A stretch of DNA of 64,000 nt from Paenibacillus swuensis (GCF_001644605.1 NZ_CP011388.1:1264501-1328500), one strand, 5' to 3'; shown: positions 1 through 9,833, counted from the first letter of the stretch. Notes: generated by a model not told the origin, from the sequence alone. Made by a program: numbers and translations.

Positions 1-918
1 GCTGCCATAAGAATAGAATGTCTCGGGCACCGACCAATTCATCGTCGATAAATCCGAAGTATACGCAATATCATACTTGCAGCCGCTTAAATCCGAATGT
101 CCTGAAGCCACCCAAGTGCTTACATTATTGAAGATGATAATATATTTATTGAGATACGTATTCCATGAAATCGACGGCGCGGCATATAACGTATTTGATT
201 CATTCCCTAGAATCGGACTCTGCAGACCTCCGATGCCCGGCTGACTCCAGCTTCCGTTGTACCACTTCTGCCACTTTCCCGGACCGTAGTCATTCACCGG
301 AGCGCGGGCCGCGTACAAGCCCGACCAGTTATCAAAGCTCTGATGATAGAACATATAATAGTAGTCGCCGTCCTGAATCAGTCCGGCATCCATACAACCA
401 TCATTGCTTAAAGAGGCGTCAACTGTGCATAGATCACCCTCGTAGGTCCAGTTTCTAAGGGTCGGATCCGTCGTACTGGCTAACCCCATTTTGACCAGAT
501 GATGGTGACCGGGATGAGCCCCGTAGTCATATTCAATATGAACGATCGCCACAAATTTATTGTCACTATCGCGTCTAAAGATGTGGTAAAGCCAATATTG
601 TGCGTCTCCGCCTGGAAATCCATTATAGGACAAGGTCTGATTGCCCGTTAAGGCCATCGTCTCCGGCGTAGTGCCCGAGAATACGCGATTGTTGTTATTG
701 TTATTCTCAATACGCCAGTACTTGCCGGTCTGTTCGTCCCAGTAATACCCTATATTTCCGTCGACATATCCGAGTTGAGAAGAATAATCGACGGCGGCAG
801 GCGACGTGGTCCACCCGAAATCCGGATTGGCGGCTGCCGGAGCTGTAGGTACACAAAGCAACAATAAGCTGACTGTAATAAAACAAACGAACCTGGACAT
901 CCATCGGGTACTGAACAT
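1..918 (-). CDS. Secreted beta-propeller glycosidase-like protein (GH43-type), 3' part cut by window edge
   Basis: An open frame runs from an ATG at 918 down to base 1 without a stop, so the C-terminus lies outside the window. GGAG stands 8 bases before the ATG. The first ~30 residues form a signal peptide (hydrophobic FVCFITVSLLLLCVPTAPAAA). The mature part is rich in Trp, Tyr and Gly, with segments such as MDAGLIQDGDYYYMFYH that recall the acidic-residue and YY strand pattern of five-bladed propeller glycosidases (GH43/GH117-like). It lies 32 bases downstream of the GH39-type gene, so it is probably the last or next gene of that operon. Inferred role: cleavage of arabinose- or xylose-containing glycan outside the cell. 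The family assignment is by pattern only. Confidence 0.6.
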   Translation of the reverse strand, partial: MFSTRWMSRFVCFITVSLLLLCVPTAPAAANPDFGWTTSPAAVDYSSQLGYVDGNIGYYWDEQTGKYWRIENNNNNNRVFSGTTPETMALTGNQTLSYNGFPGGDAQYWLYHIFRRDSDNKFVAIVHIEYDYGAHPGHHHLVKMGLASTTDPTLRNWTYEGDLCTVDASLSNDGCMDAGLIQDGDYYYMFYHQSFDNWSGLYAARAPVNDYGPGKWQKWYNGSWSQPGIGGLQSPILGNESNTLYAAPSISWNTYLNKYIIIFNNVSTWVASGHSDLSGCKYDIAYTSDLSTMNWSVPETFYSYGS

Positions 919-950
919 GAACTCATCTCCGTTCCTTGGATTCATTTCGC

Positions 951-2351
951 TTACTTCTGTTGCCTCGTGATCCGGATGGAATATACGCCGAATGGCTCGG
1001 CCGTGAGCCTAAAAATCGCATCTTCTCCCGCCATGCCGCAAGCCAGCAAATCAGGCGCAACCCATCCATCCTTCTTTATCACCTCCTTAACCGTAGTTGC
1101 ATCCAAACGTGTCATGGCAACCTGGCCGCCTTTCATCCAATCCTTCTTTATTGCAACTTCAACATCATGGGGACGGGGATCGTCGAAGTTATAATTCCAG
1201 ACAAGGATAACGTAAGCCTCTTCCTGTTCCACCGCCAGCATCCCCACATCGCCGGTATCCTCCGCGGTTCCCGCCCCCTGCACAGGCAGTTGCTCTCCTA
1301 GCATTTCTTGAAACATGGTGTAAGCATAATAATGCGGCCTGGCTTCGTTAGCTGCGCTGAAGAGTGCCCAATTATGTGACATCCGGTTCCAGTGATCATC
1401 CATGAAGGCAATCCCCTTATCACTCATCCAGCCCGAAAATTGCGAAACATCGCAACCGGTATCCTTGAGATGATAGAAGTTGGAACGATCCACGCCCATA
1501 TCCAGAAACACTTGCAGAGTGGCTATTAGATGCGCGCAGCGGAGTGTAGGATAATCCGCCAGCATCCGCTCCGTCCGCTCCCCTTCCTCCCCCCAATGGC
1601 GCATGTTCCACTCGTTCACGATCGTCTCCACATGCAGTTGGGGGTATTTCTCGATTTCGTTCAACGCTGTCCGAATCTGATGCCTCATCTCGTCCGGATA
1701 GGCCGTATAATAATGCCACGATACAAAATCCACCCGAACACCCTCATCCACACAATATTTTAGCCAGACCGCCAGAATGGGATCCTGACTGTAAGCCAGT
1801 GCGGGGCCGCCCACCCTGACCGTAGGATCAGCCGACAGAATCGCTTCCACCGTCTTGGCGTAATACATGCAGTAATCCTCAGGTGTGAACAATCCCGGGC
1901 AGCCCCCTTCTTCACCTAAATCCGGTTCGTTGAATATTTCCCAATACCTAATCGTCCAGCCCAACTCCTGATTGTAATGTTGCACCATCTTGCGAATGAG
2001 CGTCTGCCAAGCCATATAATCATTCGGATGGACAATACGCTGATCAACCACCGGGTAAAGAACATGCGGCTTCATACAAAGCGCCAGCATCGGTTCGGCT
2101 CCCGCCGCGCGGATGGAAGCAATTACGTCGTCCAGCGCCTGCCAGTCGTATACATGATCGGGGTACACTCGGAAGTATTCCTGCACGAACAACCGGATAA
2201 CCGTAGGCTCTTCTTGTCGAAACCTTGCTTCAATCCCCCCCAGTACGGGCTCCCGACGAATGCCGCCCATCCCCACACCATGCTTGCGTACAGGCAACGG
2301 ACCTTGTCCGCGTGTCCCAATCCGAAAACTGAGTTTATCCAACCCTCCCAT
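951..2351 (-). CDS. GH39-type glycoside hydrolase (beta-xylosidase-like)
   Basis: A 466-residue TIM-barrel glycosidase without a signal peptide, so probably cytoplasmic. The motif WEIFNEPD places the acid/base glutamate at about E142, and ETIVNEWN places the nucleophile at about E247, the spacing expected of clan GH-A enzymes of family 39. A small beta-domain follows after about residue 370, as in GH39 xylosidases. It follows the two ABC permease genes by 12 bases on the same strand, which suggests that it hydrolyses the imported oligosaccharide. Several purine-rich stretches overlap the start, so the exact start codon is uncertain. The substrate (xyloside, iduronide or another glycoside) cannot be read from the sequence. 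Confidence 0.8.
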   Translation of the reverse strand: MGGLDKLSFRIGTRGQGPLPVRKHGVGMGGIRREPVLGGIEARFRQEEPTVIRLFVQEYFRVYPDHVYDWQALDDVIASIRAAGAEPMLALCMKPHVLYPVVDQRIVHPNDYMAWQTLIRKMVQHYNQELGWTIRYWEIFNEPDLGEEGGCPGLFTPEDYCMYYAKTVEAILSADPTVRVGGPALAYSQDPILAVWLKYCVDEGVRVDFVSWHYYTAYPDEMRHQIRTALNEIEKYPQLHVETIVNEWNMRHWGEEGERTERMLADYPTLRCAHLIATLQVFLDMGVDRSNFYHLKDTGCDVSQFSGWMSDKGIAFMDDHWNRMSHNWALFSAANEARPHYYAYTMFQEMLGEQLPVQGAGTAEDTGDVGMLAVEQEEAYVILVWNYNFDDPRPHDVEVAIKKDWMKGGQVAMTRLDATTVKEVIKKDGWVAPDLLACGMAGEDAIFRLTAEPFGVYSIRITRQQK

Positions 2352-2363
2352 CCCCTTCCATCC

Positions 2364-3200
2364 TCATCCTTTAATCCCGGTCATTGCAATTCCTTGTACA
2401 AAATATTTTTGCATCACCGCGAAGAGAATGACCGGCAAGAGAATGATTAAACAAGAGCCTGCCATCTGCATTGCATAGTCCTGACCTGCCTGTTGCTGGA
2501 AATACTCCAATCCGACCGTCACCAGTTGCTTATCCATATCATTGATGAAAATGAACGGATTGACGAAATCATTCCAATTCCAGATGTACGTGAATAATAC
2601 CATGGTCAACAACGCCGGTTTCGCCAAGGGGAGAATAATATGGGTGTAGATTCGATAATGACCGCAACCGTCAATGATCGCGGCTTCGGACAGATCATCC
2701 GGGATGGCCATGAAGAATTGGCGTAACAGGAAGATAAAGAAAACATCGAATGCCGCCGGGAGAATAATGACCCATGATGTATCAATCAGGTGCAGGTATT
2801 TATATAAGAGATAACGCGCCACAATGGTCGTATCCGGAGGGATCATCATTGTCGCGACGAGTACCAGCATCAGAGCATTCCTTCCCGGAAATTTCAGCTT
2901 GGCGAAAGCGTAGGCGGCCGCCGTTACAAGGACGAACCTGAATACCACCAAGATAACAACGGTCACAATCGAATTCCAATACCACTTGAAGTAGTAAGGA
3001 TGTTGAAACAGCCGATCATAATTTCCCCAGTAAACAGGTTGAGGAATTAGCTGAAGCGGCTCCGAAAACACATAGGCGGAAGGTTTGAAAGAAGCGGAGA
3101 TCATGAAGATAAAAGGTACAATCATTGCGATCCCCAGCATGAACATGAAAATCGAGAAAGCGATTTTACCCCAGTCCCGATGTACTAGTAATGAACCCAT
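2364..3200 (-). CDS. Carbohydrate ABC transporter permease, MalG/YtcP type
   Basis: Integral membrane subunit of a sugar importer with about six hydrophobic segments. The cytoplasmic EAA loop that docks the ATPase is visible as EAAIIDGCGHYRIYTHIILP. The frame opens at 3218, but the ATG at 3200 (MGSLLVHRDW) has AAGGGG at the right distance, so it is preferred; the gene then overlaps the upstream permease by 16 bases, as is usual for coupled permeases. There is no ATPase gene in the cluster, so a shared MsmX-type ATPase encoded elsewhere is implied, as in other Bacillales sugar importers. Confidence 0.88.
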   Translation of the reverse strand: MGSLLVHRDWGKIAFSIFMFMLGIAMIVPFIFMISASFKPSAYVFSEPLQLIPQPVYWGNYDRLFQHPYYFKWYWNSIVTVVILVVFRFVLVTAAAYAFAKLKFPGRNALMLVLVATMMIPPDTTIVARYLLYKYLHLIDTSWVIILPAAFDVFFIFLLRQFFMAIPDDLSEAAIIDGCGHYRIYTHIILPLAKPALLTMVLFTYIWNWNDFVNPFIFINDMDKQLVTVGLEYFQQQAGQDYAMQMAGSCLIILLPVILFAVMQKYFVQGIAMTGIKG

Positions 3201-4078
3201 TTCTTCTGCCCCTTCCATAATAATATGGTTAACACGAGAATGAATCCGAACAACACCATGGCCTGGGCGGCGGCGTAGCTGTAATGGTTGTAGCTGAACG
3301 CTTCTTCATAAATGTTGAGCGCGATCACCCGGGACGATGTTCCTGGACCCCCATCCGTCAGCATGCGGACGGATGCGTAGTTTTGGAATGAATTAATCAG
3401 ACTAGTGATAACCAAAAAGAAGGTTGTAGGCGATACCCATGGAATGGTGATGTCGAAGATTTTACGCAGTCGTCCCGCTCCGTCCATCTCGGCTGCTTCG
3501 TACAATTCCGCAGGCACGCCTTGCACGGCAGCGAGAAATACGATGGTCTGGAAAGCAAGCGACTGCCATACATTAATCAACCCGATCGTTGAAAGCGAGG
3601 TTGACGAGCTGCCCATCCACATTGGGGGATTGATTCCCGCCGCGGTCAACAGCTTGTTCACCGGACCGTCAAACGGGTCCAGCAAGATCGACCAGACAAT
3701 GGCTACCGCGACGACATTGGCCACATAAGGGACCAGAATCATCGTTCGGCTGAAGCCTCGGCCAAAGAAAGATTTATTCAACCATAACGCGAGAATAAAG
3801 GAAGAGACCATAATGCCGGGCACATATACAAGCGCATACATAAAACTTCTGAGAAAAGATTTCCATACAATCGGGTCCCGAAGCATATGCGCATAATTGC
3901 CAAATCCATAGAATTGTACATCGGCAAAACGTTTGAGCACATTGTAATCCATAAAGCTGATAACTAGCGCATAGATCATCGGTACAATGCTGAACAGAAC
4001 GAATCCGAACAGAAATGGGAGGATAAATACCGCCGCGACCCGAGATTCTTGCTTCCACATTTGTTTTCCCGCTTTCAT
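3185..4078 (-). CDS. Carbohydrate ABC transporter permease, MalF/LplB type
   Basis: A 297-residue membrane protein with six predicted helices, starting after a basic N-terminus (MKAGKQMWKQESR). The EAA loop reads EAAEMDGAGRLRKIFDITIP. It is the first permease after the binding-protein gene and overlaps the second permease. AAGGAG precedes the ATG. With the downstream permease it should form the heterodimeric channel of an oligosaccharide importer. The family is clear, the sugar is not. Confidence 0.88.
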   Translation of the reverse strand: MKAGKQMWKQESRVAAVFILPFLFGFVLFSIVPMIYALVISFMDYNVLKRFADVQFYGFGNYAHMLRDPIVWKSFLRSFMYALVYVPGIMVSSFILALWLNKSFFGRGFSRTMILVPYVANVVAVAIVWSILLDPFDGPVNKLLTAAGINPPMWMGSSSTSLSTIGLINVWQSLAFQTIVFLAAVQGVPAELYEAAEMDGAGRLRKIFDITIPWVSPTTFFLVITSLINSFQNYASVRMLTDGGPGTSSRVIALNIYEEAFSYNHYSYAAAQAMVLFGFILVLTILLWKGQKKWVHY

Positions 4079-4101
4079 GATGCCGCTCCTTTCTACAACA
4101 A

Positions 4102-4126
4102 GCGGGACTATATCGCATAGTCCCGC
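4102..4126 (-). promoter_or_regulatory. Intercistronic hairpin between binding-protein and permease genes
   Basis: A perfect 10-bp stem (GCGGGACTAT / ATAGTCCCGC) with a 5-base loop lies between the lipoprotein stop and the permease ribosome binding site. No U-run follows on the minus strand, so it looks like an mRNA-stabilising or partly terminating hairpin. Such elements keep binding protein in excess over permeases in many ABC operons; that role here is inference. Confidence 0.65.
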
Positions 4127-4136
4127 CCCGGGTTCC

Positions 4137-5531
4137 TTAATTATTGTTGGCCGCTTCGGTTATGGCCTGATCGGCGCGTTTCTTAATGGTCGCGATTGTG
4201 TCGTCTAACGATTTCTCGCCTACCAGGTATAACTCCGCCTCTTGAACAATGATTTTGCTGTACTCATCGGCCGCAGGCCCTATAATCTTTTCTTGAACGT
4301 AGTTTAACTTGTTATCGAACAACGCCTTATTTAATTGTTCCGGTGTAATGTCGCCGCCGATGCCTTCGGAAATACCTTGGAACATCGAGTTCAGATCATC
4401 CTTTGTCAGATCTACGCGAGCCGGAAGCACATTCATATACTTGTAGTAATTTTCCGCTGCAAATTGCACAAATTGAAGGGCTTCCTTCGGATGCTCCGAA
4501 TTTTTGTTAATGCCGTTGCCGTCCGTTACTCCGAAGTTATTACCTTCGCCCGCTTTCATCGTAGGCACTTGAACCATGCCGGCTTTCCAATCGCGAGGAT
4601 AATTCGTCTTGTTGCTTAGCAGTCCCATATACCAAGTACCGATGAACTGCATGCCATACTTGCCGGACATGAAGCCGTCCCATGCCAACTTCTTGGTCTT
4701 GAACTCCAGCCAACTTGGCTGAATCTTGTGTTTGTTGCCGAGATCTCCAAAGAATTGAAGCGATTGCTTAAATACAGGGTCATCATAATTGGAAGTGCCG
4801 TCTTCCTTGTAACCGCGCACTCCGTCTCCTTGCTGCGTCGCCTGGAAATACATATAATTATCGTAGTCCAACATGTATGACCCATAGATTCCCTTTTCTT
4901 TATTCGTCAGTTTCTTGGCGGTTTCGATATATTCATCCCAGGTCCATGCCTCGCCTGTCGGATACGGCACCCCCGCGTCGTCAAAGATCTTCTTGTTATA
5001 GACGACCATCCACTTGGTTGCACTTGTCGGAAGCATGTAAAGTTTATCTTCGATCTTCGTTAAATATTTACCATAAATCTTCTCGGCATCGTACGATGCT
5101 TCCGACATAAGGTCATTCAGCGGCAACAGCCAGCCGTTCTCTGAGTACTTCTGCGCCAGCAACGGATTGTCCAGCACAACGATATCCGTCGTATCGCCGG
5201 TTGTCAGCGCGACGTCAATCTTCTTATAAACATCCATTCCGTCGCCCGGAACAATGTTAGGCTCTACCGTGATTCCCGTTTCCGTCTTGAAATCCTCCAA
5301 CATCTTCAGAAACTTGGGATCCTGCGCGTTCTTGGCGTCTTTGAAGATCTTTAACGTTACCGGTTCCTTCGTCGCCGTGTTCGTATCTTCCGCACTGGTG
5401 TTATTGGTGGCCTTGGACATATTCCCCGCATTGCCAGATTCATTATTCGCATTGCCGCAACCCGCCATCATGATGGTCAAACTCAGAAAAGCCGTCAGCA
5501 TCGTTACCATACCGCGCCGTTGTGTTGTCAA
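4137..5531 (-). CDS. Extracellular sugar-binding lipoprotein of ABC importer
   Basis: A family 1-type solute-binding protein of about 464 residues. A TTG start at 5531 is preferred: GGAGGGG lies 5 bases upstream, and it gives a short basic N-terminus followed by a hydrophobic helix and the lipobox TIMMAGC. The longer in-frame start at 5606 would place an implausible 25 residues before the signal. After the lipid-anchored Cys comes an Asn/Ser/Thr-rich linker, then a long bilobal body with motifs common in the family (VVYNKKIFDDAGVPYP, AWTWDEYIETAKKLT). It is followed by the two permeases and lies downstream of the YesN-type regulator, the typical layout for induced oligosaccharide uptake. Confidence 0.9.
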   Translation of the reverse strand: MTTQRRGMVTMLTAFLSLTIMMAGCGNANNESGNAGNMSKATNNTSAEDTNTATKEPVTLKIFKDAKNAQDPKFLKMLEDFKTETGITVEPNIVPGDGMDVYKKIDVALTTGDTTDIVVLDNPLLAQKYSENGWLLPLNDLMSEASYDAEKIYGKYLTKIEDKLYMLPTSATKWMVVYNKKIFDDAGVPYPTGEAWTWDEYIETAKKLTNKEKGIYGSYMLDYDNYMYFQATQQGDGVRGYKEDGTSNYDDPVFKQSLQFFGDLGNKHKIQPSWLEFKTKKLAWDGFMSGKYGMQFIGTWYMGLLSNKTNYPRDWKAGMVQVPTMKAGEGNNFGVTDGNGINKNSEHPKEALQFVQFAAENYYKYMNVLPARVDLTKDDLNSMFQGISEGIGGDITPEQLNKALFDNKLNYVQEKIIGPAADEYSKIIVQEAELYLVGEKSLDDTIATIKKRADQAITEAANNN

Positions 5532-5643
5532 ATAAACCCCTCCAACATTCTGTATTCTTCTTGATAGGTTTATTATAAAGAGCTCCCGCACTCCCCCGGA
5601 ATGCATTAACTCCCGCTGTTTGTTCCATTATTCCTTCACTTTC

Positions 5644-5673
5644 TTGTTTAAACAAAAAGACCCCCAAGGGCCT
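5644..5673 (-). terminator. Probable intrinsic terminator after response-regulator gene, with overlapping palindrome
   Basis: On the minus strand AGGCCC-TTGG-GGGTCT forms a 6-bp stem (one G-U) followed by TTTTTGTTT. The 12-bp perfect palindrome TTGTTTAAACAA (5644-5655) lies directly downstream, upstream of the lipoprotein gene. It could be an operator for that gene. Either reading separates regulator and transporter transcription. Confidence 0.55.
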
Positions 5674-5708
5674 CTGCGTTACCTTCTCTTATTTACCTAA
5701 AAGTTGCA

Positions 5709-7301
5709 CTATTCCCCTTGATGATGTTCATTCATGCCATGTCTGTATTGATTAGGAGACAGTCCTGTTATTTTTTTGAACACACGGCTGAAATATTGCT
5801 CATTGTCATAACCCACCCTCTGACCAACTTCATACACTCTATACTCACCGCCGCGTAACAAGATCTTGGCGTATTTAATTCGGATGTCGGTTATGTAATC
5901 GACGTAGTTGCTTCCCGTTTCTTTCTTGAACAAAATACTTAAATACTTGGCGGAAATCCCTAACTTATCCGCGACCGTTTCCAGCGAGAGCTCCTCTCGA
6001 TAGGAGGTATTAATCAGTTGTTTGGCTTGCATAATTAATCTCTTTCGTTCGCCAAAACCTGCAATTAAACTTACAACCGCGAGTTTCATCTGTTCCAGCC
6101 ACTCGATGTATTCTTCAATGAATGAGAGGGATTGAACACTTAAGACAGAATTGAAATCAAACATTTCCCTGGATTCGAAGTTGGACCTCAGGCGGGAATG
6201 CACCGCGAACCACACGGCGTTACAGACAATTAGCGCTTCATCCTTCTTCAACTGGGGGTTATCCCTGATTTGAGCTATGATGAAATTCAATGAAGCTGTC
6301 ACGTTCGGTGCATCATAGAGTTCAACGCCTTTCTCGAGCTTGCGAATCTCACCCGTCAAGTCCGTGAACATCTCTTTGTCTCCAATGGATTGCATTGGCG
6401 GTTTGAATACGATAATGCTTCCTTTGCGATGCAGGAATTTAGTATTCATGGCAGCCTCGGCTTGACGGTATGCATCTCCGATGCCGTCATAACTGTCATG
6501 GCAGTCGCTGATACCGATAGTTACCGCCATATTCATATATTCTCGGATCGCATCTCTCAGACGCCCGGCCATCGCAGAAGCGGACCCAGCTGAACGCGCG
6601 ACCAGGATCACAATCTCACCTTGTTGTAAGGGAATAGCGTAGCTGAAGGGAATCGGCTCCAGCATCTCCTCGACAATGTTCATCATGGTACGATGTCGTA
6701 CGGATCCATTCGAGGAAGGAACACCTTCATGCTCCGCATGCAAAAGCATACAGGTCAACTCTTCTTCAGGCAATTGAATATCCAGCCTTGCAAGTGCTTC
6801 CGTTATTTCCTCCCGGTCATACACCAAGCCGCTGACGATATTCTGGAGAATACGCTGTCTGGCGGCTCCGATGTTATCATGGATTACGCTGTCCGCCACG
6901 GAACTTCTCGCCGCGTTCGCGTTTTCCTCCAGAATTCGTTCACGCAGCCGGTTCATCAGCTCCATTAGCGATTCGGATTGAAGTTCAAGCTTGATTAGGT
7001 AGTCAGCGGCGCCTTGGCGCATTGCATCTTTCACATAGGATAAATCTCCGTAAGAGCTGATGACAACGAACTTCGCTCTTAACTTCGCTTCTTGGGCAGC
7101 GCGGATGAGTTCAATGCCGTCCAGCACAGGCATTCGAATATCCGTCAGCACAATATCCGGATCCAGCTCCCGCATCATAGCGAGGGCATGCTGTCCGTTG
7201 TCCGCTTCGCCTACAACCTGAAAACCGTGCTCCCCCCAAGGAACTATAGACTTTATACCGACGCGCGCCAGGACTTCATCATCTACGATCATGACTTTCA
7301 T
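5709..7301 (-). CDS. Response regulator, YesN/AraC type
   Basis: A 530-residue DNA-binding response regulator. The N-terminal receiver domain carries the acidic pocket DD (7-8), the phospho-acceptor D54 in VLTDIRMP, and Lys in DYLIKLE near residue 105. A long variable middle region follows. The C-terminal ~100 residues are an AraC helix-turn-helix pair ending in RVYEVGQRVGYDNEQYFSRVFKKITGLSP-type sequence. The gene starts 5 bases after the histidine-kinase stop, so the two form a two-component system. It probably activates the adjacent sugar transporter and glycosidase genes. Confidence 0.92.
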   Translation of the reverse strand: MKVMIVDDEVLARVGIKSIVPWGEHGFQVVGEADNGQHALAMMRELDPDIVLTDIRMPVLDGIELIRAAQEAKLRAKFVVISSYGDLSYVKDAMRQGAADYLIKLELQSESLMELMNRLRERILEENANAARSSVADSVIHDNIGAARQRILQNIVSGLVYDREEITEALARLDIQLPEEELTCMLLHAEHEGVPSSNGSVRHRTMMNIVEEMLEPIPFSYAIPLQQGEIVILVARSAGSASAMAGRLRDAIREYMNMAVTIGISDCHDSYDGIGDAYRQAEAAMNTKFLHRKGSIIVFKPPMQSIGDKEMFTDLTGEIRKLEKGVELYDAPNVTASLNFIIAQIRDNPQLKKDEALIVCNAVWFAVHSRLRSNFESREMFDFNSVLSVQSLSFIEEYIEWLEQMKLAVVSLIAGFGERKRLIMQAKQLINTSYREELSLETVADKLGISAKYLSILFKKETGSNYVDYITDIRIKYAKILLRGGEYRVYEVGQRVGYDNEQYFSRVFKKITGLSPNQYRHGMNEHHQGE

Positions 7302-7306
7302 GTTGG

Positions 7307-9109
7307 TCAGCCCCCTTGTTCATCGTCATCTAACGTCATCTTGGGGAAACGGGCCTCCACCCGGGTTCCGTTTCCGAGCTCACTCACAACATGCAGCCCG
7401 TACAGGTGTCCATACATCATAATCAACCGTTCGTTGACATTACTGACTCCAATACCGTTCGGGCGGCCGCTTGTCCGCCGGGTCTCTTGCGCTTTTACCA
7501 ACAATAACGATTCCAAGGTTTCCTTCGGAATACCAATCCCGTCATCTTCGACAACCATTATCAATTGATCCTTGCGCGCCTTTACCTCAATTCGCAGCAC
7601 TCCCCTTCCCTCTTTAGGTTCAATGCCATGGAAGATGGCGTTCTCCACAAGAGGCTGCAGAATGAACTTCATAGTAGCGCAATCCAATGCGGACGCATCC
7701 ACATCATAGACCACTTCAAACTTGTCTTTATATCTGATCTTCTGGATATATAAATAGTCTTCCAGATTAGATAACTCCTGTTTAACGGAGATCAGGGCGT
7801 TGGGGTGATAGACCGCATTTTTGAACAGATTCCCGAGTGCTTCCACCATCTTCTTGATATTGTCCGCGTTCTGGATAATGGCCATCCATCGAATAGTATT
7901 GAGGGTATTGTACAGAAAGTGGGGATTAATCTGCGATTGAAGCGCCGCAAGCTGCGCACTCTGCTTCTGTTCCTGCTCTCGGAGCACGGATTGAAACAGT
8001 CCATAGATTCGGTCAATCATATAATTGAAATTGGCGCTTAACAGACCGACTTCGTCAGGTGTAGTAATCTCAGTCTTCACCAGCAGATTATTTCCTTTCA
8101 CCTGCTTCATAACTTGGGTCAACTTCTTAATCGGTTTAACAATGGATGAAGAGATGAAGAACCAGAGTAAAGCCGAGAACAGGAAAGATAAGACAAAGGC
8201 GATTCCGGTAATGGTGAAAATACTCTTGCTGTCCCGAACAAGCTCGTCCACAGGGGAAGTTTCCATAACACGCCATCCGTATTTTGGAATGACACGGGAG
8301 GCAACCAGATATTCTCTGCCTTCCTCAGTCCGCATTGTATATGGCTCCGAATCAGAGCGCGCCAGCAAGGTCTGGTCGGTCTCCGTTAATGGTCCGTCAC
8401 CGCCGACATGATAGACCAATGCCCCATGATTGTCGATAATGAAAATTTCTCTGTTGCCCATAGAGCCATGTTGGTCCTCGAACATTTCGTCGAAGAATCT
8501 GTAATCAAAGCTGATATAGGCGACACCTATATTTTTCTTGAAATTCTCACTTTTGATGGAACGCGCCAAGGCTACCGTCTTAAAGTCCTCATTTACAAGG
8601 TAAGAGGATTTCGCTGTGTTGAGGGGTAACCATTGAACATGGTCATTGGCCGCGGCCTGTCTGAACCAAGCCTCATCTCTCATTGGACTTATATCAAGAG
8701 CCCCCACATGTTTGCCATACAGCAAGTTCTTCCCGTTGTCGCCGAATAGAATAATGGAAGATATGTAAGAGAAGAAAGAAGAATATAAATTGAACTCATC
8801 CAGTTGTCTGTCTACGATTCTCGCATCTTTAAAGAAATCCAATTCTGACACGTAGGAAGTCGTTAATACCTTTTTGATATCTTTATTGATATATATAAAT
8901 TCCGAAATTTCGATCATCTGCGAGAAGTTCCGTTCCAGATCGCTGCTGATATACAGGATGTTGTCCATAAAGGACCGGCTTAATTTGTCTTTCAAAATAT
9001 GAACGGACTGATAGTAAGCGCACACCGATATAATGACGGAGGGGACAATTAATACGATTAAAAAGGAAAAGAACATCTTCGCTTGAATGCTTCTGCGGAT
9101 CCATCTCAT
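7307..9109 (-). CDS. Sensor histidine kinase, YesM (HPK7) type
   Basis: A 600-residue membrane sensor. The first membrane helix spans about 12-33, an extracellular Cache-like sensor spans 40-290, the second helix spans about 298-322, and a HAMP linker reaches about 375. The His_kinase motif NPHFLYNTLNTIRW has the phospho-acceptor H397. A HATPase domain follows, with N-box VENAIFHGIEP and G-box DDGIGIP. It starts 22 bases after the PIG-L gene, so it may be transcribed with the catabolic enzymes as well as with its partner regulator. The signal is probably an oligosaccharide, directly or through the binding protein (inference). Confidence 0.92.
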   Translation of the reverse strand: MRWIRRSIQAKMFFSFLIVLIVPSVIISVCAYYQSVHILKDKLSRSFMDNILYISSDLERNFSQMIEISEFIYINKDIKKVLTTSYVSELDFFKDARIVDRQLDEFNLYSSFFSYISSIILFGDNGKNLLYGKHVGALDISPMRDEAWFRQAAANDHVQWLPLNTAKSSYLVNEDFKTVALARSIKSENFKKNIGVAYISFDYRFFDEMFEDQHGSMGNREIFIIDNHGALVYHVGGDGPLTETDQTLLARSDSEPYTMRTEEGREYLVASRVIPKYGWRVMETSPVDELVRDSKSIFTITGIAFVLSFLFSALLWFFISSSIVKPIKKLTQVMKQVKGNNLLVKTEITTPDEVGLLSANFNYMIDRIYGLFQSVLREQEQKQSAQLAALQSQINPHFLYNTLNTIRWMAIIQNADNIKKMVEALGNLFKNAVYHPNALISVKQELSNLEDYLYIQKIRYKDKFEVVYDVDASALDCATMKFILQPLVENAIFHGIEPKEGRGVLRIEVKARKDQLIMVVEDDGIGIPKETLESLLLVKAQETRRTSGRPNGIGVSNVNERLIMMYGHLYGLHVVSELGNGTRVEARFPKMTLDDDEQGG

Positions 9110-9131
9110 AGGCTCACTCTCTCACTGGAAC

Positions 9132-9833
9132 TTACGGCAAAATTCGCTCGGTGGTTCCCCTGTACCAGGCATCCAGACGCTTGAAGCCTTCGGCATACGG
9201 AACACCGGCATGGTACCCTCTAAACTTACCTACGGTATCAATAACTTCGACAAAGTCGAAGCCCGACGTCTCTTGCATCCAACCGGTCTGACTTTGATGA
9301 CACAGGAACATCTTCTTCTTCAGCTCGATCGTCTCGGTAATATCGACGAACTCCTGCGGGATAAACCCGATTCCGCCGATGTTGTCCATGTGGTAGATGA
9401 GCGGTTGTTTAGCCAGCTCCGGCAGCTCCCGGCGAATATTGCGAACACATGCGAGCGGTGCCGCCTCGAAGACGAGCTGACCTGCGTTGCGATGATCCAC
9501 GTGATAGTCATCCGGACCATGCGTCAAGATGACATCCGGTTTCGCGTACCTCATGACGTCGACCATCTGCAGACGGGCTTCGACATGAATCTCTGACATT
9601 TCATCGTCCACATCCATCCAGATCACTTCCGCTCCGATGAGCGCTGCGGATGCATGGAATTCATCCTTGCGAATGGCTGCCATGTCCGGCGGGTCGACGT
9701 CGGGATGGCCCATATTTCCATTCGTGAAGGAGACCATGAATACCTTGTCTCCCCTGAGCGCATATTTGGCAAGCGTTCCGCCGCATAGAATTTCAAGATC
9801 GTCCGGATGGGCTCCTACCGCCAATACGTTCAT
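9132..9833 (-). CDS. PIG-L/LmbE-family deacetylase
   Basis: A 233-residue zinc-dependent N-deacetylase-fold protein. The metal and catalytic motif AHPDDLE lies at about residues 8-14 and the second ligand motif HVDHRNAG lies about two-fifths into the protein. Family members remove N-acetyl groups from GlcNAc conjugates (PIG-L, MshB, BshB). It lies inside a sugar-acid catabolic run (54 bases after the amidohydrolase gene), so a sugar or glycoside de-acylation is more likely than bacillithiol synthesis. The substrate is unknown. Confidence 0.85.
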   Translation of the reverse strand: MNVLAVGAHPDDLEILCGGTLAKYALRGDKVFMVSFTNGNMGHPDVDPPDMAAIRKDEFHASAALIGAEVIWMDVDDEMSEIHVEARLQMVDVMRYAKPDVILTHGPDDYHVDHRNAGQLVFEAAPLACVRNIRRELPELAKQPLIYHMDNIGGIGFIPQEFVDITETIELKKKMFLCHQSQTGWMQETSGFDFVEVIDTVGKFRGYHAGVPYAEGFKRLDAWYRGTTERILP

